DNA of 64,000 nt from Rubrivivax sp. Its GTDB lineage: Bacteria; Pseudomonadota; Gammaproteobacteria; Burkholderiales; Burkholderiaceae_C. Shown here in pieces: positions 1-9,382 of the stretch (position 1 is the first letter of the stretch; each line of letters starts with the position of its first letter). Location: contig JALHPF010000015.1 of the NCBI GenBank assembly GCA_022842595.1, positions 62,001 to 126,000 of the forward strand. The letters run 5' to 3'. Under the pieces are notes generated by a model. It searched no databases, was not told where the DNA came from, and was given only the letters and a program-made list of their open reading frames with translations. The translations under genes were made by a program, and so were the position numbers.

Positions 1-892
1 CCACCACGTCCGGCCCGGTCCAGCCCTTGGGGCTGCGCAGCACGATCATCGGCCAGCAGGGCCGGGCCTTCGCCTGGCCGGCCGTGCCGGCGCCACGCGC
101 ATCGCGCTGGATCTGCTGGATGTGGTCGACGGCCTGGTCGATGGCAGCGGCCATGCGCGGGTGCATGGCCAACGGGTCGTCGCCCTCGACGAAGATCGGC
201 GTCCAGCCGCAACCCAGGAAGAAGTGTTCGAGTTCGGCGTGGCCGATGCGGGCCAGCACGGTGGGGTTGCTGATCTTGAAGCCGTTGAGGTGCAGGATGG
301 GCAGCACCGCGCCGTCGGTGGCCGCGTTCAGGAACTTGTTCGAATGCCAGGCCGCGGCCAGCGGGCCGGTCTCGGCCTCGCCGTCGCCGACCACGCAGGC
401 GACGATCAGGTCGGGGTTGTCGAAGGCTGCACCGAAGGCGTGGCTGAGCGAATAGCCGAGCTCGCCGCCTTCGTGGATCGAGCCCGGTGTGCTGGGAGCT
501 ACATGGCTGGAGATGCCGCCCGGAAACGAGAACTGCCTGAACAGCGTTTTCAGCCCGGCCAGGTCTTGCGTCACCCCGGGGTAGACCTCGCTCCAGGTCC
601 CTTCGAGGTAGACGTTGCCCACCACGGCGGCGCCGCCATGGCCCGGGCCCGAGATATAGAGCATGTTCAGGTCGTGCTGCCGGATCGCGCGGTTCAGGTG
701 CACGTAGATGAAGTTCTGGCCTGGCACGGTGCCCCAATGGCCGACCTGCGGCTTGATGTGCGCCAGCGTCAGCGGCTCGCGCAGCAGGGGGTTGTCGCGC
801 AGATAGATCTGCCCGACCGCCAGGTAGTTGGTGGCGCGCCAGTAGGCGTCCAGCTTGTCGAGCAGGTCAGGCGACAGGGTTTCGATGGTCAT
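1..892 (-). CDS. xfp: Phosphoketolase, N-terminal part (cut by window edge)
   Basis: Encodes the first 297 residues of a D-xylulose-5-phosphate/fructose-6-phosphate phosphoketolase, a thiamine-diphosphate enzyme that splits these sugar phosphates with inorganic phosphate to give acetyl phosphate plus glyceraldehyde-3-phosphate or erythrose-4-phosphate. Visible family motifs are [11 protein letters not shown] near residue 51, SGPGHGG near 81, [21 protein letters not shown] near 130 and the cofactor-binding [11 protein letters not shown] near 149. The start is the ATG at 892-890, with a typical family N-terminus ([20 protein letters not shown]). The rest, about 500 residues, lies beyond base 1. 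It starts only 3 bases after the rpiB stop, so the two are co-transcribed. Acetate kinase at 8.1-9.4 kb could use its acetyl phosphate. Family assignment is secure; which substrate is preferred cannot be seen. Confidence 0.95.
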   Translation of the reverse strand, partial: MTIETLSPDLLDKLDAYWRATNYLAVGQIYLRDNPLLREPLTLAHIKPQVGHWGTVPGQNFIYVHLNRAIRQHDLNMLYISGPGHGGAAVVGNVYLEGTWSEVYPGVTQDLAGLKTLFRQFSFPGGISSHVAPSTPGSIHEGGELGYSLSHAFGAAFDNPDLIVACVVGDGEAETGPLAAAWHSNKFLNAATDGAVLPILHLNGFKISNPTVLARIGHAELEHFFLGCGWTPIFVEGDDPLAMHPRMAAAIDQAVDHIQQIQRDARGAGTAGQAKARPCWPMIVLRSPKGWTGPDVV

Positions 893-895
893 GGT

Positions 896-1399
896 TCAGG
901 TGTTCTGGAACTCGACGGCCCGCAGCTTGGCCAGTCGACGTTGGTGGCGCGGAGCGCCGGAGAAGCGCGCGTTGAGGAACACATGCACCAGGTCCAGGGC
1001 CAGCCCGTTGCCGATGACGGTGGCGCCCAGGCACGCCACGTTCATGTCGTCGTCTTCCACACCCTGGTGGGCCGAGAAGACATCGTGGATCAGCCCTGCG
1101 CGGACGCCGGCGATCTTGTTGGCGGCGATCGACACGCCCACGCCGCTGCCGCACAGCGCGATGCCGCGCAGCAACTGGCCAGCTGCGATGGCCCGCGCCA
1201 TCGGAAGGACGAAGTCGGGGTAGTCGTCGGCAGGATCCAGCTGGTGTGCACCGAAGTCCAGCAACTCGCAACCGCAGGCACGCAGGGACCGAACGAGCTC
1301 GGTCTTGAGCGCAAAACCACCGTGGTCTGCAGCGATGCCGACCCGCGGCGTGCTGCCGGACAGGCAGGCCGGACAGCCTTGTTGGGGTAGTCGGATCAT
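896..1399 (-). CDS. rpiB: Ribose-5-phosphate isomerase B (RpiB/LacAB family)
   Basis: A 167-residue sugar-phosphate isomerase predicted to interconvert ribose-5-phosphate and ribulose-5-phosphate in the cytoplasm. The family N-terminal signature is RVGIAADHGGFALK (residues 19-32) and the active-site segment is GIALCGSGVGVSIAANK near residue 80, including the catalytic Cys, followed by GVRAGLIHD. The ATG at 1399 gives about 18 residues before the usual family start; no better internal start was found. It is the first gene of a minus-strand unit and is followed after 3 bases by phosphoketolase, so it probably supplies pentose phosphates to that enzyme. A LacA/LacB-type hexose isomerase role cannot be excluded, but the pentose-phosphate neighbours favour RpiB. 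Confidence 0.92.
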   Translation of the reverse strand: MIRLPQQGCPACLSGSTPRVGIAADHGGFALKTELVRSLRACGCELLDFGAHQLDPADDYPDFVLPMARAIAAGQLLRGIALCGSGVGVSIAANKIAGVRAGLIHDVFSAHQGVEDDDMNVACLGATVIGNGLALDLVHVFLNARFSGAPRHQRRLAKLRAVEFQNT

Positions 1400-1992
1400 C
1401 CTGGCGTCGAGCGTGTCAACGCCATCGACTCTTCATGACCGTCCGGGACTGACGCGCGGTTCGTCGGCTCTTTCATGCCCGCCGACGGCCCGCCGCCTTC
1501 ACGCAGCGGCGTGCCTGCACAGCCGCTTGTGGGCCGAAGCGGGCTCGCGCCACCTTCGTTGTCCCACCTCGACAGCGCGAGCCATCGCAAGTGCGATTGC
1601 GCCCAGGGGTTGGGATTCGGTACTGCCATGAATGCGCTCCTGGATTGTTCACCGCCACCGAGACCCGCAAGCCCGGTGGACACAGCGGAAGCTAGGTCCT
1701 TTCGCGAAGTCGGTCTGTACGCTGGTGAACACGCCGCTTCGCTGCGCGGCCCTGGCGCTCGCCGCAGCCGCATTGGCCGTTCATGGCCGGGCGCGTCCGG
1801 GGCCGCACGGCAGTACGGCAGCGAACAGACGCCGCGGGCCACTCGCCGCCACATTCGATGCAGGTCGAACCCATCGCATCCATGTTGGCGCGTCGGGGCT
1901 TGATTTCGGTATCCACCCAGCCCGTCAATCCCAACGTCCTCGCGCGCATCCCGCTGATGCCGGCGGGTCGGCAACTGCAAAGGAACATCCAG
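1400..1992. other. Intergenic region between divergent rpiB and PRC-barrel gene
   Basis: No convincing gene was found in these 593 bases; open frames here do not resemble known proteins. It must hold the promoters of the divergent rpiB-xfp and PRC-barrel-tkt units, but I cannot place them with confidence. It contains an inverted repeat with 9-base arms (GGCTCGCGC at 1542-1550, GCGCGAGCC at 1575-1583), directly followed by a second small hairpin (ATCGCA at 1584-1589, TGCGAT at 1592-1597). Confidence 0.6.
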
Positions 1993-2814
1993 ATGTTGCG
2001 CAACCTGAAAGACCTCGAAAACTACAAGATCAGCGCTACCGATGGCGAGATCGGACATGTCAAGGACTTCTACTTCGAGGACGATGCCTGGGTGGTTCGC
2101 TACTTCGTGGTCGATGCGGGGACATGGCTCACGAGCCGCAAGGTGCTGATCTCCCCCATCTCCGTCCAGCATCCGGACTGGCTGGAGCGGAGGCTGCCGG
2201 TCTCCATCACCAAGCAGCAGGTCAAGAACAGCCCGGACATCGACACCGACAAGCCGGTGTCGCGGCAGAACGAAGAGCAGGTCCTGGGCTACTACGGCTA
2301 CCCGACCTACTGGGACGGCGCGGGCCTGTGGGGCGGCGGGCTGTACCCGTACGCGATGGCCCCGGGTTTCGCTGGCTACGGCGTCGACCGCGTCGAACGC
2401 GAGCGTGAACTGGAGGCCTACCTGCGCGACGAGCGCGCACGCCACCGCAACGACGACCCGCACCTGCGCAGTTGCAACGCCGTCACCGGGTACCACATCC
2501 ATGCGACCGACGGCGACATCGGTCATGTCTCGGGCTTCCTGGTGGACGACGAGACCTGGGCCATCCGCTACCTGGTCGTCGACACCAGCAATTGGTGGGT
2601 CGGCCACAAGGTGCTGATCGCACCGCCGTGGATCCAGGGCGTTCACTGGTCCGACCAGACCGTCTCCATCGACCTCAGCCGGGACGCGATCAAGAATGCG
2701 CCGCCCTACGACTCGACCAGCGATTGGGGCCGTGACCAGGAATCGGGCCTGTACCGGTACTACGGCCGCAGCGGGTACTGGGCCGGCAGCCGCTTGCTCG
2801 AGACCGAGATCTGA
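1993..2814 (+). CDS. Double PRC-barrel domain protein
   Basis: A 273-residue protein with two PRC-barrel-like repeats. The first begins at about residue 4 (ENYKISATDGEIGHVKDFYF) and the second at about residue 165 (TGYHIHATDGDIGHVSGFLV); each continues into a matching strand pattern with RYFVVD or RYLVVD and KVLI. A Tyr/Gly-rich linker (residues about 95-125) joins them. PRC barrels occur in RimM, in photosynthetic reaction-centre H subunits and in many stand-alone stress proteins; the function here is unknown. The ATG at 1993 was chosen because AAAGGA lies 8 bases upstream and the family sequence starts there, although the frame is open further upstream. Nine bases separate it from transketolase, so it is likely co-transcribed within the stress and metabolism island. 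Confidence 0.85.
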   Translation: MLRNLKDLENYKISATDGEIGHVKDFYFEDDAWVVRYFVVDAGTWLTSRKVLISPISVQHPDWLERRLPVSITKQQVKNSPDIDTDKPVSRQNEEQVLGYYGYPTYWDGAGLWGGGLYPYAMAPGFAGYGVDRVERERELEAYLRDERARHRNDDPHLRSCNAVTGYHIHATDGDIGHVSGFLVDDETWAIRYLVVDTSNWWVGHKVLIAPPWIQGVHWSDQTVSIDLSRDAIKNAPPYDSTSDWGRDQESGLYRYYGRSGYWAGSRLLETEI

Positions 2815-2823
2815 AGCAGCGCA

Positions 2824-4989
2824 TTGACGCACTCTTCCATCGACCCCCGCGACGACGGCCTCGGAAGTGCTGCGGCTGACGCCGCCATGGACCAGTTGTG
2901 CATCAATACCTTGCGCACGCTGTCCATCGACCAGGTGCAGAAGGCCGACTCCGGCCACCCGGGCACGCCCATGGGGGCGGCCCCCACGGTCTACACGCTG
3001 TGGCAGCTTTTCATGCGGTACGACCCTGGCGCCCCCGCGTGGCCGGACCGTGACCGCTTCGTTCTCTCGGTCGGCCATGCGTCGGCGCTGCTCTATGCAC
3101 TGCTTCATCTGTGCGGTGTACGCCAGGCGGCTGGCGCCAGCGAACCGGCTGTGTCCATGGCCGACCTGCAGAGCTTCCGGCAGGCCGGCAGCCGCTGCAC
3201 CGGCCACCCGGAGCAGGGCTGGACGGCCGGCGTCGAGACCACCACCGGCCCGCTGGGGCAGGGCCTGGCCACCAGCGTCGGCATGGCCATCGCCCAGGCC
3301 TGGCTGGCCGCCACCTACAACCGACCCGGCTTCACGCTGTTCGATCACCGCGTGGTGGCGCTGGCGGGTGACGGCGACATGATGGAAGGCCTGAGCGCCG
3401 AGGCGGCCTCGCTGGCCGGCCACCTGAAGCTGGCGCATCTGTGCTGGATCTACGACTGCAACCACATCAGTATCGAAGGCGCCACTTCGATCACCTTCAC
3501 CGAGGACGTGGCGGCCCGTTTCACGGCCTGCGGCTGGCAGGTCCTGCAGGTTGCCGATGCCAACCAGATCGAGCTGTTGACGGCCTGCCTGCAGACGTTC
3601 GCGCAGACACGCGACCGGCCGACGCTGATCATCGTGCAGAGCCATATCGGTTACGGCGCGCCGCACAAGCAGGACAGCAACCAGGCGCACGGCGAGCCAC
3701 TCGGTCTGGAGGAGGCGAGAGGCGCCAAGTCGTTCTACGGCTTCGACCCCGATGCCCGGTTCGCTGTGCCCGCCAGCGTGTACGAGCACTTTGCGCAGGG
3801 GTTCGGCCTACGCGGCGCCGTTGCGCATGAGGCCTGGGTGGCGCGCTTCGCGGCTTACCGATTACAGCACCCCGAGTTGGCTGAGCAGATCGACTGCATG
3901 CAGGGCCGCGATCTGCCCGCCGGCTGGGACGCCACGCTGCCCCTGTTCACTGCCGATGCCAAGGGGCTGGCCACGCGCGATGCCTCGTCGACCGTGCTCA
4001 ACGCGATTGCAGCCCATGTACCTTGGCTGTTGGGCGGCGCGGCGGACCTTGCGCCTTCGACGAAGACACTGCTGAGCTTCGACGGCGCCGGTGTCTTCGG
4101 GCCGGTCGCTGCTCCCCCTGAAGGTTCGTCCAGTGCCATCGCAGGGGGCCCGTTCAGCTATGCCGGTCGCAACATCCACTTCGGCATTCGCGAGCACGCC
4201 ATGTGCGCTGCAGTCAGCGGCATGGCCTTGTCGGGCCTTCGCGCCTACGCCGCCAGCTTCTTCGTCTTCAGCGACTATGGTCGCGGCAGCATCCGGCTGG
4301 CCGCGATGATGGGCCTGCCGGTGGTCTATGTGTGGACGCACGACTCGATCGCGATGGGCGAGGACGGCCCCACCCACCAGCCGATCGAGCAGCTGGCATC
4401 GCTGCGCGCCATGCCCGGCATGGTCACGCTGCGGCCAGCTGACGCCAACGAGGTGGTCGAGGCCTGGCGCGTGGTGATGGGGCTGAAGGACAGTCCGGCC
4501 AGCCTCGTGCTGACCCGCCAGGCGCTGCCGACGCTGGACCGCAGCCGATACGCCAGCGCGGCGGGGGTGGCTCGCGGGGCGTATGTGCTGGCAGACGTCC
4601 TGGCCGATCCAGCTGACGGCTGCCCCGACGTCATCCTGCTGGCCAGCGGCAGCGAAGTGGCGCTGTGCATCGCGGCCCATGAGCAATTGCTGCGCGAGGG
4701 GGTTGCCTCGCGGGTCGTCAGCATGCCGTCCTGGGACCTGTTCGAGCGCCAGGACGAGGCCTACCGCGAGAGCGTGCTGCCCGCAGCCGTTGTTGCGCGC
4801 GTTTCGGTCGAAGCCGCTGCGGCACTGGGCTGGGACCGCTATGTCGGCCGCCACGGCACCATCATCGCGATGCGGAGTTTCGGGCTGTCGGCGCCGGGCC
4901 TGGCCGTGCAGGCGCACTTCGGATTCACTGTCGATCACGTGCTTGCCGCTGCGCGCCGGCAACTGGCCCTGCACGCGGCCACGGCTTGA
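2824..4989 (+). CDS. tkt: Transketolase
   Basis: A 721-residue (or 700-residue) thiamine-diphosphate transketolase that moves two-carbon ketol units between sugar phosphates in the non-oxidative pentose phosphate pathway. Family marks are KADSGHPGTPMGAAP near residue 40, the cofactor motif GDGDMMEGLSAEAASLAGH near 180, the pyrimidine-domain FGIREHAM near 455 and DGPTHQPIEQLASLRAMPG near 515. The frame opens with TTG at 2824, 9 bases after the preceding stop; the first ATG is at 2887, only 5 residues before the conserved INTLRTLS. I prefer 2824 because family members usually have 10-20 residues before that block, but the start is uncertain. With phosphoketolase and RpiB nearby, it probably serves a phosphoketolase shunt rather than only housekeeping. 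Confidence 0.93.
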   Translation: MTHSSIDPRDDGLGSAAADAAMDQLCINTLRTLSIDQVQKADSGHPGTPMGAAPTVYTLWQLFMRYDPGAPAWPDRDRFVLSVGHASALLYALLHLCGVRQAAGASEPAVSMADLQSFRQAGSRCTGHPEQGWTAGVETTTGPLGQGLATSVGMAIAQAWLAATYNRPGFTLFDHRVVALAGDGDMMEGLSAEAASLAGHLKLAHLCWIYDCNHISIEGATSITFTEDVAARFTACGWQVLQVADANQIELLTACLQTFAQTRDRPTLIIVQSHIGYGAPHKQDSNQAHGEPLGLEEARGAKSFYGFDPDARFAVPASVYEHFAQGFGLRGAVAHEAWVARFAAYRLQHPELAEQIDCMQGRDLPAGWDATLPLFTADAKGLATRDASSTVLNAIAAHVPWLLGGAADLAPSTKTLLSFDGAGVFGPVAAPPEGSSSAIAGGPFSYAGRNIHFGIREHAMCAAVSGMALSGLRAYAASFFVFSDYGRGSIRLAAMMGLPVVYVWTHDSIAMGEDGPTHQPIEQLASLRAMPGMVTLRPADANEVVEAWRVVMGLKDSPASLVLTRQALPTLDRSRYASAAGVARGAYVLADVLADPADGCPDVILLASGSEVALCIAAHEQLLREGVASRVVSMPSWDLFERQDEAYRESVLPAAVVARVSVEAAAALGWDRYVGRHGTIIAMRSFGLSAPGLAVQAHFGFTVDHVLAAARRQLALHAATA

Positions 4990-5009
4990 ACGCCAGCCTT
5001 GGCCAACGC

Positions 5010-5036
5010 CATCAGCCCCATCAGCCCCATCAGCCC
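5010..5036. repeat. Three tandem copies of CATCAGCCC
   Basis: Three perfect head-to-tail copies of a 9-base unit lie between transketolase and the glycoamylase-like gene. A small hairpin (GGCTC/GAGCC, 5041-5053) follows. No coding role is evident. It resembles a slippage-type duplication. Confidence 0.85.
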
Positions 5037-5144
5037 CTTCGGCTCTGTGAGCCTTCTCGCCGGCCAGCCGGTGTTGACCATCCAGCAGGAAGCCCAGGCC
5101 ATGGTCGATGCAGCGATCGGACCGGCGTGAAGTGGCGTGGATCG

Positions 5145-6506
5145 ATGGCTTCTTCGGCCATGGCCGGTGACGGCATGGCCGCCATCGGGCCTGCCGACGC
5201 GCAGATGCTGGATGCCCTGCAGCGCACCGCATTCGACTACTTCCTGGAGCAGACCCACGTGCGCACCGGGCTGGTGGCAGATACCTCGCGGCCCGGTTCG
5301 CCGGGCAGCATCGCCGTGGTCGGGTTCGCGCTGTCGGTCTATCCGGTTGCCGTGGAGCGCGGCTGGATGGCCCGCGACGTTGCCGTGCAGCGGTGCCTGA
5401 CCACGCTGCGCTTCTTTTCGGGCAGCGACCAGAGCGGCGCGGTCGTTTCGACGGGATGCCACGGCTTCTACTTCCATTTTCTCGACGTCGAGACCGGCCT
5501 GCGCGCCTGGCAGTCGGAACTGTCGTCGATCGACACGGCGCTGCTGATCGTGGGCATGCTGACCGCAGCGGCCTATTTCAACGCAGCCACGGCTGCCGAA
5601 ACGGAATTGCGGCAGTTGGCGAATGCCTTGTACGACCGTGTCGATTGGCACTGGGCCGAGCACGATGGCGATGCCGTCGCCCTGGGCTGGAGACCCGAAT
5701 GCGGCTTCCTGAACTACGGCTGGCAGGGCTACAACGAGGCCTTGCTGCTGTACGCGCTGGGCATGGGTTCGAGCACCCACCCGCTCACCGATGCCAGCTT
5801 CGAAGCCTGGACGGTGACCTACCAGTGGGAAAACCTCTACGGCATCGACCTCCTGGTGGCCGGCCCGCTGTTCGTGCACGAGTTCTCGCACGCGTGGATC
5901 GACTTCCGCGGCATCCGTGACCGATTCATGCGCGAGAAGCACTGCGACTATTTCGAGAACAGCCGGCGCGCGGTGCAGGTACAGCGGCAGTACGCGATCC
6001 GCAACCCGCGCGGGTTTGCCGGCTACGGGCAGGACTGCTGGGGCCTGTCGGCGGGTGATGGCCCGAGCTGCGAACCGCAAATGGTGGCGGGCCGACGGCA
6101 GACCTTCTATGGCTATGCGGCGCGCGGCGTTCCCTGGGGGCCCGACGATGGCACCATCACCGGTTCGTCCGTCGTGGCCGCACTGGTGTTTGCGCCCGAC
6201 ATTGCGCTGCCCGCGCTGCGCCTGATGTGGGGCAGGGTCCATGAAGGCAAGCAGCGCTCCGTGCTGGCCTGTGGCTTCAATGACACGGCAGGGACGACCG
6301 TCGCTGACGGAGCGGATCAAGGAGGCCATTGGCCTGACCGCGCTGAAGCGGGCTGGATTTCCGAAGGCAAGTTCGGTCTCGACCAGGGCGTGACTGTGCT
6401 GATGATCGAGAACTTCCGCTCGGGCCTGCTGTGGCGCCTGACGCGCAGCATTCCCAGCGTGCGCGCTGGTCTGAAGCGCGCGGGCTTCAGCGGCGGCTGG
6501 CTTTAG
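5145..6506 (+). CDS. Glycoamylase-like protein (COG5368 family)
   Basis: A 453-residue protein of the glycoamylase-like family (Pfam Glycoamylase), an alpha/alpha-barrel family found fused to cyclic-glucan synthases and as separate proteins; the reaction of the separate proteins is not established. Recognisable segments are LQRTAFDYFLEQTHVRTGLV near residue 24, STGCHGFYFHFLD near 105, CGFLNYGWQGYNEALLLYALGMG near 187 and FSHAWIDFRGIRD near 250. No signal peptide is evident. ATG 5145 was chosen as the first start after the transketolase stop; ATGs at 5160 and 5175 are alternatives. The gene follows transketolase by about 155 bases. A role in trimming storage or periplasmic glucans, feeding the sugar-phosphate enzymes around it, is inference. 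Confidence 0.85.
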   Translation: MASSAMAGDGMAAIGPADAQMLDALQRTAFDYFLEQTHVRTGLVADTSRPGSPGSIAVVGFALSVYPVAVERGWMARDVAVQRCLTTLRFFSGSDQSGAVVSTGCHGFYFHFLDVETGLRAWQSELSSIDTALLIVGMLTAAAYFNAATAAETELRQLANALYDRVDWHWAEHDGDAVALGWRPECGFLNYGWQGYNEALLLYALGMGSSTHPLTDASFEAWTVTYQWENLYGIDLLVAGPLFVHEFSHAWIDFRGIRDRFMREKHCDYFENSRRAVQVQRQYAIRNPRGFAGYGQDCWGLSAGDGPSCEPQMVAGRRQTFYGYAARGVPWGPDDGTITGSSVVAALVFAPDIALPALRLMWGRVHEGKQRSVLACGFNDTAGTTVADGADQGGHWPDRAEAGWISEGKFGLDQGVTVLMIENFRSGLLWRLTRSIPSVRAGLKRAGFSGGWL

Positions 6507-6529
6507 CGGTCGTTCGGCCGATCACCACC

Positions 6530-8068
6530 ATGCCAGCCTCCGCCTGTGCCTTCGCCGCCATCCCGGCCAGCGTTCCTGCGCGCAGTGCCGAAGACGCCGA
6601 ACGCCTGGACAACGTCAGCCCGATAGGATGGCGCAACCCGACGCCCCGGCCGACCTATCACCTGCTGGTCATCGGTGCAGGCCCTGCCGGGCTGGTGGCG
6701 GCGCGGGCGGCTGCCGCGTTGGGCGCGCACGTGGCCTTGATCGAGCGCCACCAACTCGGCGGCGACTGCTTGAATGACGGCTGCATCCCTTCCAAGTCCT
6801 TGATCCGCACCGGGCGATTGCTGGCCGACATGCGCAACGCCGTGAACTTCGGTGCGCTGCCGCCGGCCGAGGTGGGATTCGACTTCAAGGCGGCGATGCA
6901 GCGCATGCGTCGCATCACGGCCCGGATCAGCCGCACCGATTCCGCGATGAACCTGGCGCGGGAGGGCATCCACCTGTTCTTCGGCACGGCCCGCTTCACC
7001 GGGGCAGACACGGTGGAAGTCGATGGCCTGCCGATGCGCTTCAAGAAGGCACTGATCGCCACCGGCTCGAGGTCCATGCTGCCCGACATCCCCGGCCTGG
7101 CGCAGGCCGGCTTCCTGACCAACGAGACGGTGTTCGACCTGCAGGTGCTGCCCAGGAGCCTGCTGGTCATCGGCGGCGGGCCGCTGGGGTGCGAACTGGC
7201 ACAGGTGTTTGCACGCTTCGGGTCACGCACGCTGATCTCGCACATCGAACCGCTGTTCCTGCCCCAGGAGGAGCGCGACGCGGCGCAAATGGTGTCCGAT
7301 GCGCTGGCCCGCGACGGTGTCGAGATTCACCTGAACAGCACGGTGACCCAGGTGCGGGTTGAAGACGGCGAGCGCGTCGTCGAGTTGGTGAGCGACGGCC
7401 ATACCGCCACCACCCGCGTCGAAGCGATCCTGACCGGCATCGGCCGCGTGCCCGCTGTCCAGGGGCTGAACCTGGAAGCGGCGGGCGTGGCGTACGACGC
7501 CGACGCGGGTGTCCATGTCGATGATTTCCTGCGCACCAGCAACCCACGCGTCTTCGCGGCAGGTGATGTCTGCTTGGCGCATCAGTTCACCAATACCGCC
7601 GAGGCCTCGGCGCGCATCGTGGTCCGCAACGCCTTGTTCCTGGGACGGCAGCGCATGAGCGCGCTGACGATCCCGTGGTGCACCTACACCGACCCCGAGG
7701 TTGCCCACGTCGGCCTGTACGTGAAGGAGGCGCGGCAGCGGCACATTCCCGTCAAGACCTTCACGATTCCGATGCACGACGTGGACCGGGCCATCGCCGA
7801 CGGTGAGGAGGACGGCTTCGTGAAGATCCATGTCCGCGAAGGCAGTGATCGGATCCTGGGCGCCACCATCGTGGCCCGGCATGCCGGCGAGATGATCAAC
7901 AGCATCTCGCTTGCGATGGTTGCAGGCATCGGCCTGCGTGCACTGGCCAACGTCGTACAGGCCTATCCGACCCAGGGTGCGGCCATCAGGCAAGCGGCGG
8001 ACGCCTATGTGCAGACCCGCCTGACACCTTTGATGCTCACGTTGGCGCGCCGCTGGCTTCAGCGCTGA
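6530..8068 (+). CDS. FAD-dependent pyridine nucleotide-disulfide oxidoreductase, MerA-like
   Basis: A 512-residue class I flavoprotein disulfide reductase. The FAD motif GAGPAGLVAARAA is at residues 49-61, the redox-active disulfide CLNDGC at 80-85 within GGDCLNDGCIPSKSLIR, the NAD(P)H motif GGGPLGCELAQVFARFG near 220, and the second FAD motif VFAAGDVC near 340. It is closest to mercuric reductase and lipoamide dehydrogenase, but has neither an N-terminal metal-binding domain nor the C-terminal Cys pair of MerA, and the usual lipoamide-dehydrogenase HPT is YPT. About 40 extra residues precede the FAD motif. The ATG at 6530 is 23 bases after the previous stop. The substrate is unknown; such enzymes often sit beside stress genes. 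Confidence 0.9.
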   Translation: MPASACAFAAIPASVPARSAEDAERLDNVSPIGWRNPTPRPTYHLLVIGAGPAGLVAARAAAALGAHVALIERHQLGGDCLNDGCIPSKSLIRTGRLLADMRNAVNFGALPPAEVGFDFKAAMQRMRRITARISRTDSAMNLAREGIHLFFGTARFTGADTVEVDGLPMRFKKALIATGSRSMLPDIPGLAQAGFLTNETVFDLQVLPRSLLVIGGGPLGCELAQVFARFGSRTLISHIEPLFLPQEERDAAQMVSDALARDGVEIHLNSTVTQVRVEDGERVVELVSDGHTATTRVEAILTGIGRVPAVQGLNLEAAGVAYDADAGVHVDDFLRTSNPRVFAAGDVCLAHQFTNTAEASARIVVRNALFLGRQRMSALTIPWCTYTDPEVAHVGLYVKEARQRHIPVKTFTIPMHDVDRAIADGEEDGFVKIHVREGSDRILGATIVARHAGEMINSISLAMVAGIGLRALANVVQAYPTQGAAIRQAADAYVQTRLTPLMLTLARRWLQR

Positions 8069-8122
8069 CGCGTTTGCTTGCCATCAGCGGGCGATTGCAC
8101 CGCTTCCCGTCATTCTTTGGCG

Positions 8123-8146
8123 GCGTTTCAGCGTTTCAGCGTTTCA
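8123..8146. repeat. Three tandem copies of GCGTTTCA at the ackA 3' end
   Basis: Three perfect 8-base units run head to tail between the convergent flavoprotein and acetate kinase genes. The last copy contains the acetate kinase stop codon (TCA on the plus strand, 8144-8146). Confidence 0.85.
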
Positions 8147-9382
8147 TGTTTGCAAGCCGCACAACGCCCACGTATGCCGGGCTATCTGTTCGTCCTCCCT
8201 GGACAGCAGGACCTGTGCCAGGCAGGCCGATCCGTCACGGGTGATCGGGCCCAGGCCATGCCTGTTCCTGTCTTGGTCCAACTCGACGCCCAAGCTGTCG
8301 AGGTGCGCGCAGATCATCGCTCGAGCCTCGTCGTCATGCTCGCCGATCCCGCCGGTGAAGACGATCTGGTCGACGCCTCCCAGTGCCATGCTCATGGCGC
8401 CCAGTTCCTTGGCGACGGCGTAGCAGAACATGTCGATGGCCAGCCTCGCGTCGAGGTTGGCATTTGCCGCGGCGTGCAGTGTCCGCATGTCGCCGCTGAT
8501 GCCCGAGACCCCCAGCAGGCCGCAGTGGTGGTCGACCAGATCCTCGATCGCTGCGGCGTCGAACTTCATCTCCCGCATCAGGTGGACGAGCACACCGGGG
8601 TCCAGATCGCCGCTGCGCGTTCCCATCATCAGCCCGCCGGTGGGCGTCAGGCCCATGCTGGTGTCGATCGAGATGCCGCTGCGCACGGCCGTGATGCTGG
8701 CGCCGTTGCCCAGGTGAGCGATGATCAGCCGCCGGGGGAGTGCACTGCCCAGGTGCCGCACGATCGACTCGCAGGACAAGCCGTGGAAGCCGTAGCGCCG
8801 GATCCCGCCTGCACGCAGGGCTTGAGGCAGCGGCAGCGTGCTGGCAACGGGCGGCATGGCCTCGTGGAAACAGGTGTCCAGGCAGGCGACCTGTGGCAGG
8901 CCGGGGAAGTGCTGCGCCGCGTATCGGATCACTGCAAGCGCTGCCGGCGTGTGCAGCGGCGCGAAGGCCACAGCCGCTTCGAGTTCTGCCATTGCCTGCG
9001 CGTCGATGAGGGCATGCCGGCGCAAGTGCGGACCACCATGCACGATGCGGTGGCCAATGGCTTTCGGTGCCGGCGCGTCGCCGTCGGCAAGCAACTCGCA
9101 GATCCGGGCGATGGCGTCGCCGGCGTTCGCCATCGCTGATGTCTCGCGCCGCACGGTGACGCCTTGCGCATCCGTGACGTGGAACGAGGCAGCGGCCTCT
9201 CCCAGCCTTTGGGATTCCCCGGTCAGCAGGCACAACGTTTCGGTCCCGGACACTTGGTACAGCCCGAACTTCAGCGACGATGAGCCGCTGTTCAATGCGA
9301 GCACATGGCCACCGGAAAAAGTGCCTGAGGACGGCTTGCGAAGATGGTTCAGGCAGCTTGCCCATTCGTGCGACTCATGCAA
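8144..9382 (-). CDS. ackA: Acetate kinase
   Basis: Catalyses acetyl phosphate + ADP to acetate + ATP (reversible) in the cytoplasm. The 412-residue product has the family signatures VLALNSGSSSLKFGLY near residue 27, GHRIVHGGP near 110, CLDTCFHEAMP near 167, RRYGFHGLS near 195, HLGNGASITAV near 222 and FTGGIGEHD near 340. The ATG at 9382 adds about 26 residues to the usual N-terminus; a GTG at 9304-9302, giving MLALNSGS, is an equally good start. It points away from the universal stress protein and towards the flavoprotein. No phosphotransacetylase gene is present in the window, so its acetyl phosphate may come from the phosphoketolase at the left edge. Identification is secure. Confidence 0.96.
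   Translation of the reverse strand: MHESHEWASCLNHLRKPSSGTFSGGHVLALNSGSSSLKFGLYQVSGTETLCLLTGESQRLGEAAASFHVTDAQGVTVRRETSAMANAGDAIARICELLADGDAPAPKAIGHRIVHGGPHLRRHALIDAQAMAELEAAVAFAPLHTPAALAVIRYAAQHFPGLPQVACLDTCFHEAMPPVASTLPLPQALRAGGIRRYGFHGLSCESIVRHLGSALPRRLIIAHLGNGASITAVRSGISIDTSMGLTPTGGLMMGTRSGDLDPGVLVHLMREMKFDAAAIEDLVDHHCGLLGVSGISGDMRTLHAAANANLDARLAIDMFCYAVAKELGAMSMALGGVDQIVFTGGIGEHDDEARAMICAHLDSLGVELDQDRNRHGLGPITRDGSACLAQVLLSREDEQIARHTWALCGLQT

Noticed and set aside
122..1390. Long plus-strand open frame opposite phosphoketolase and rpiB
   Set aside because: It is the mirror of two well-supported minus-strand genes and its translation is Val/Gly/Asp-rich without any family resemblance, as expected from GC-rich codon bias.
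1396..3789. Very long (797-codon) minus-strand frame opposite PRC-barrel and transketolase genes
   Set aside because: It crosses real genes on the other strand and an intergenic gap, has no recognisable domain and has the composition of antisense GC-rich code.
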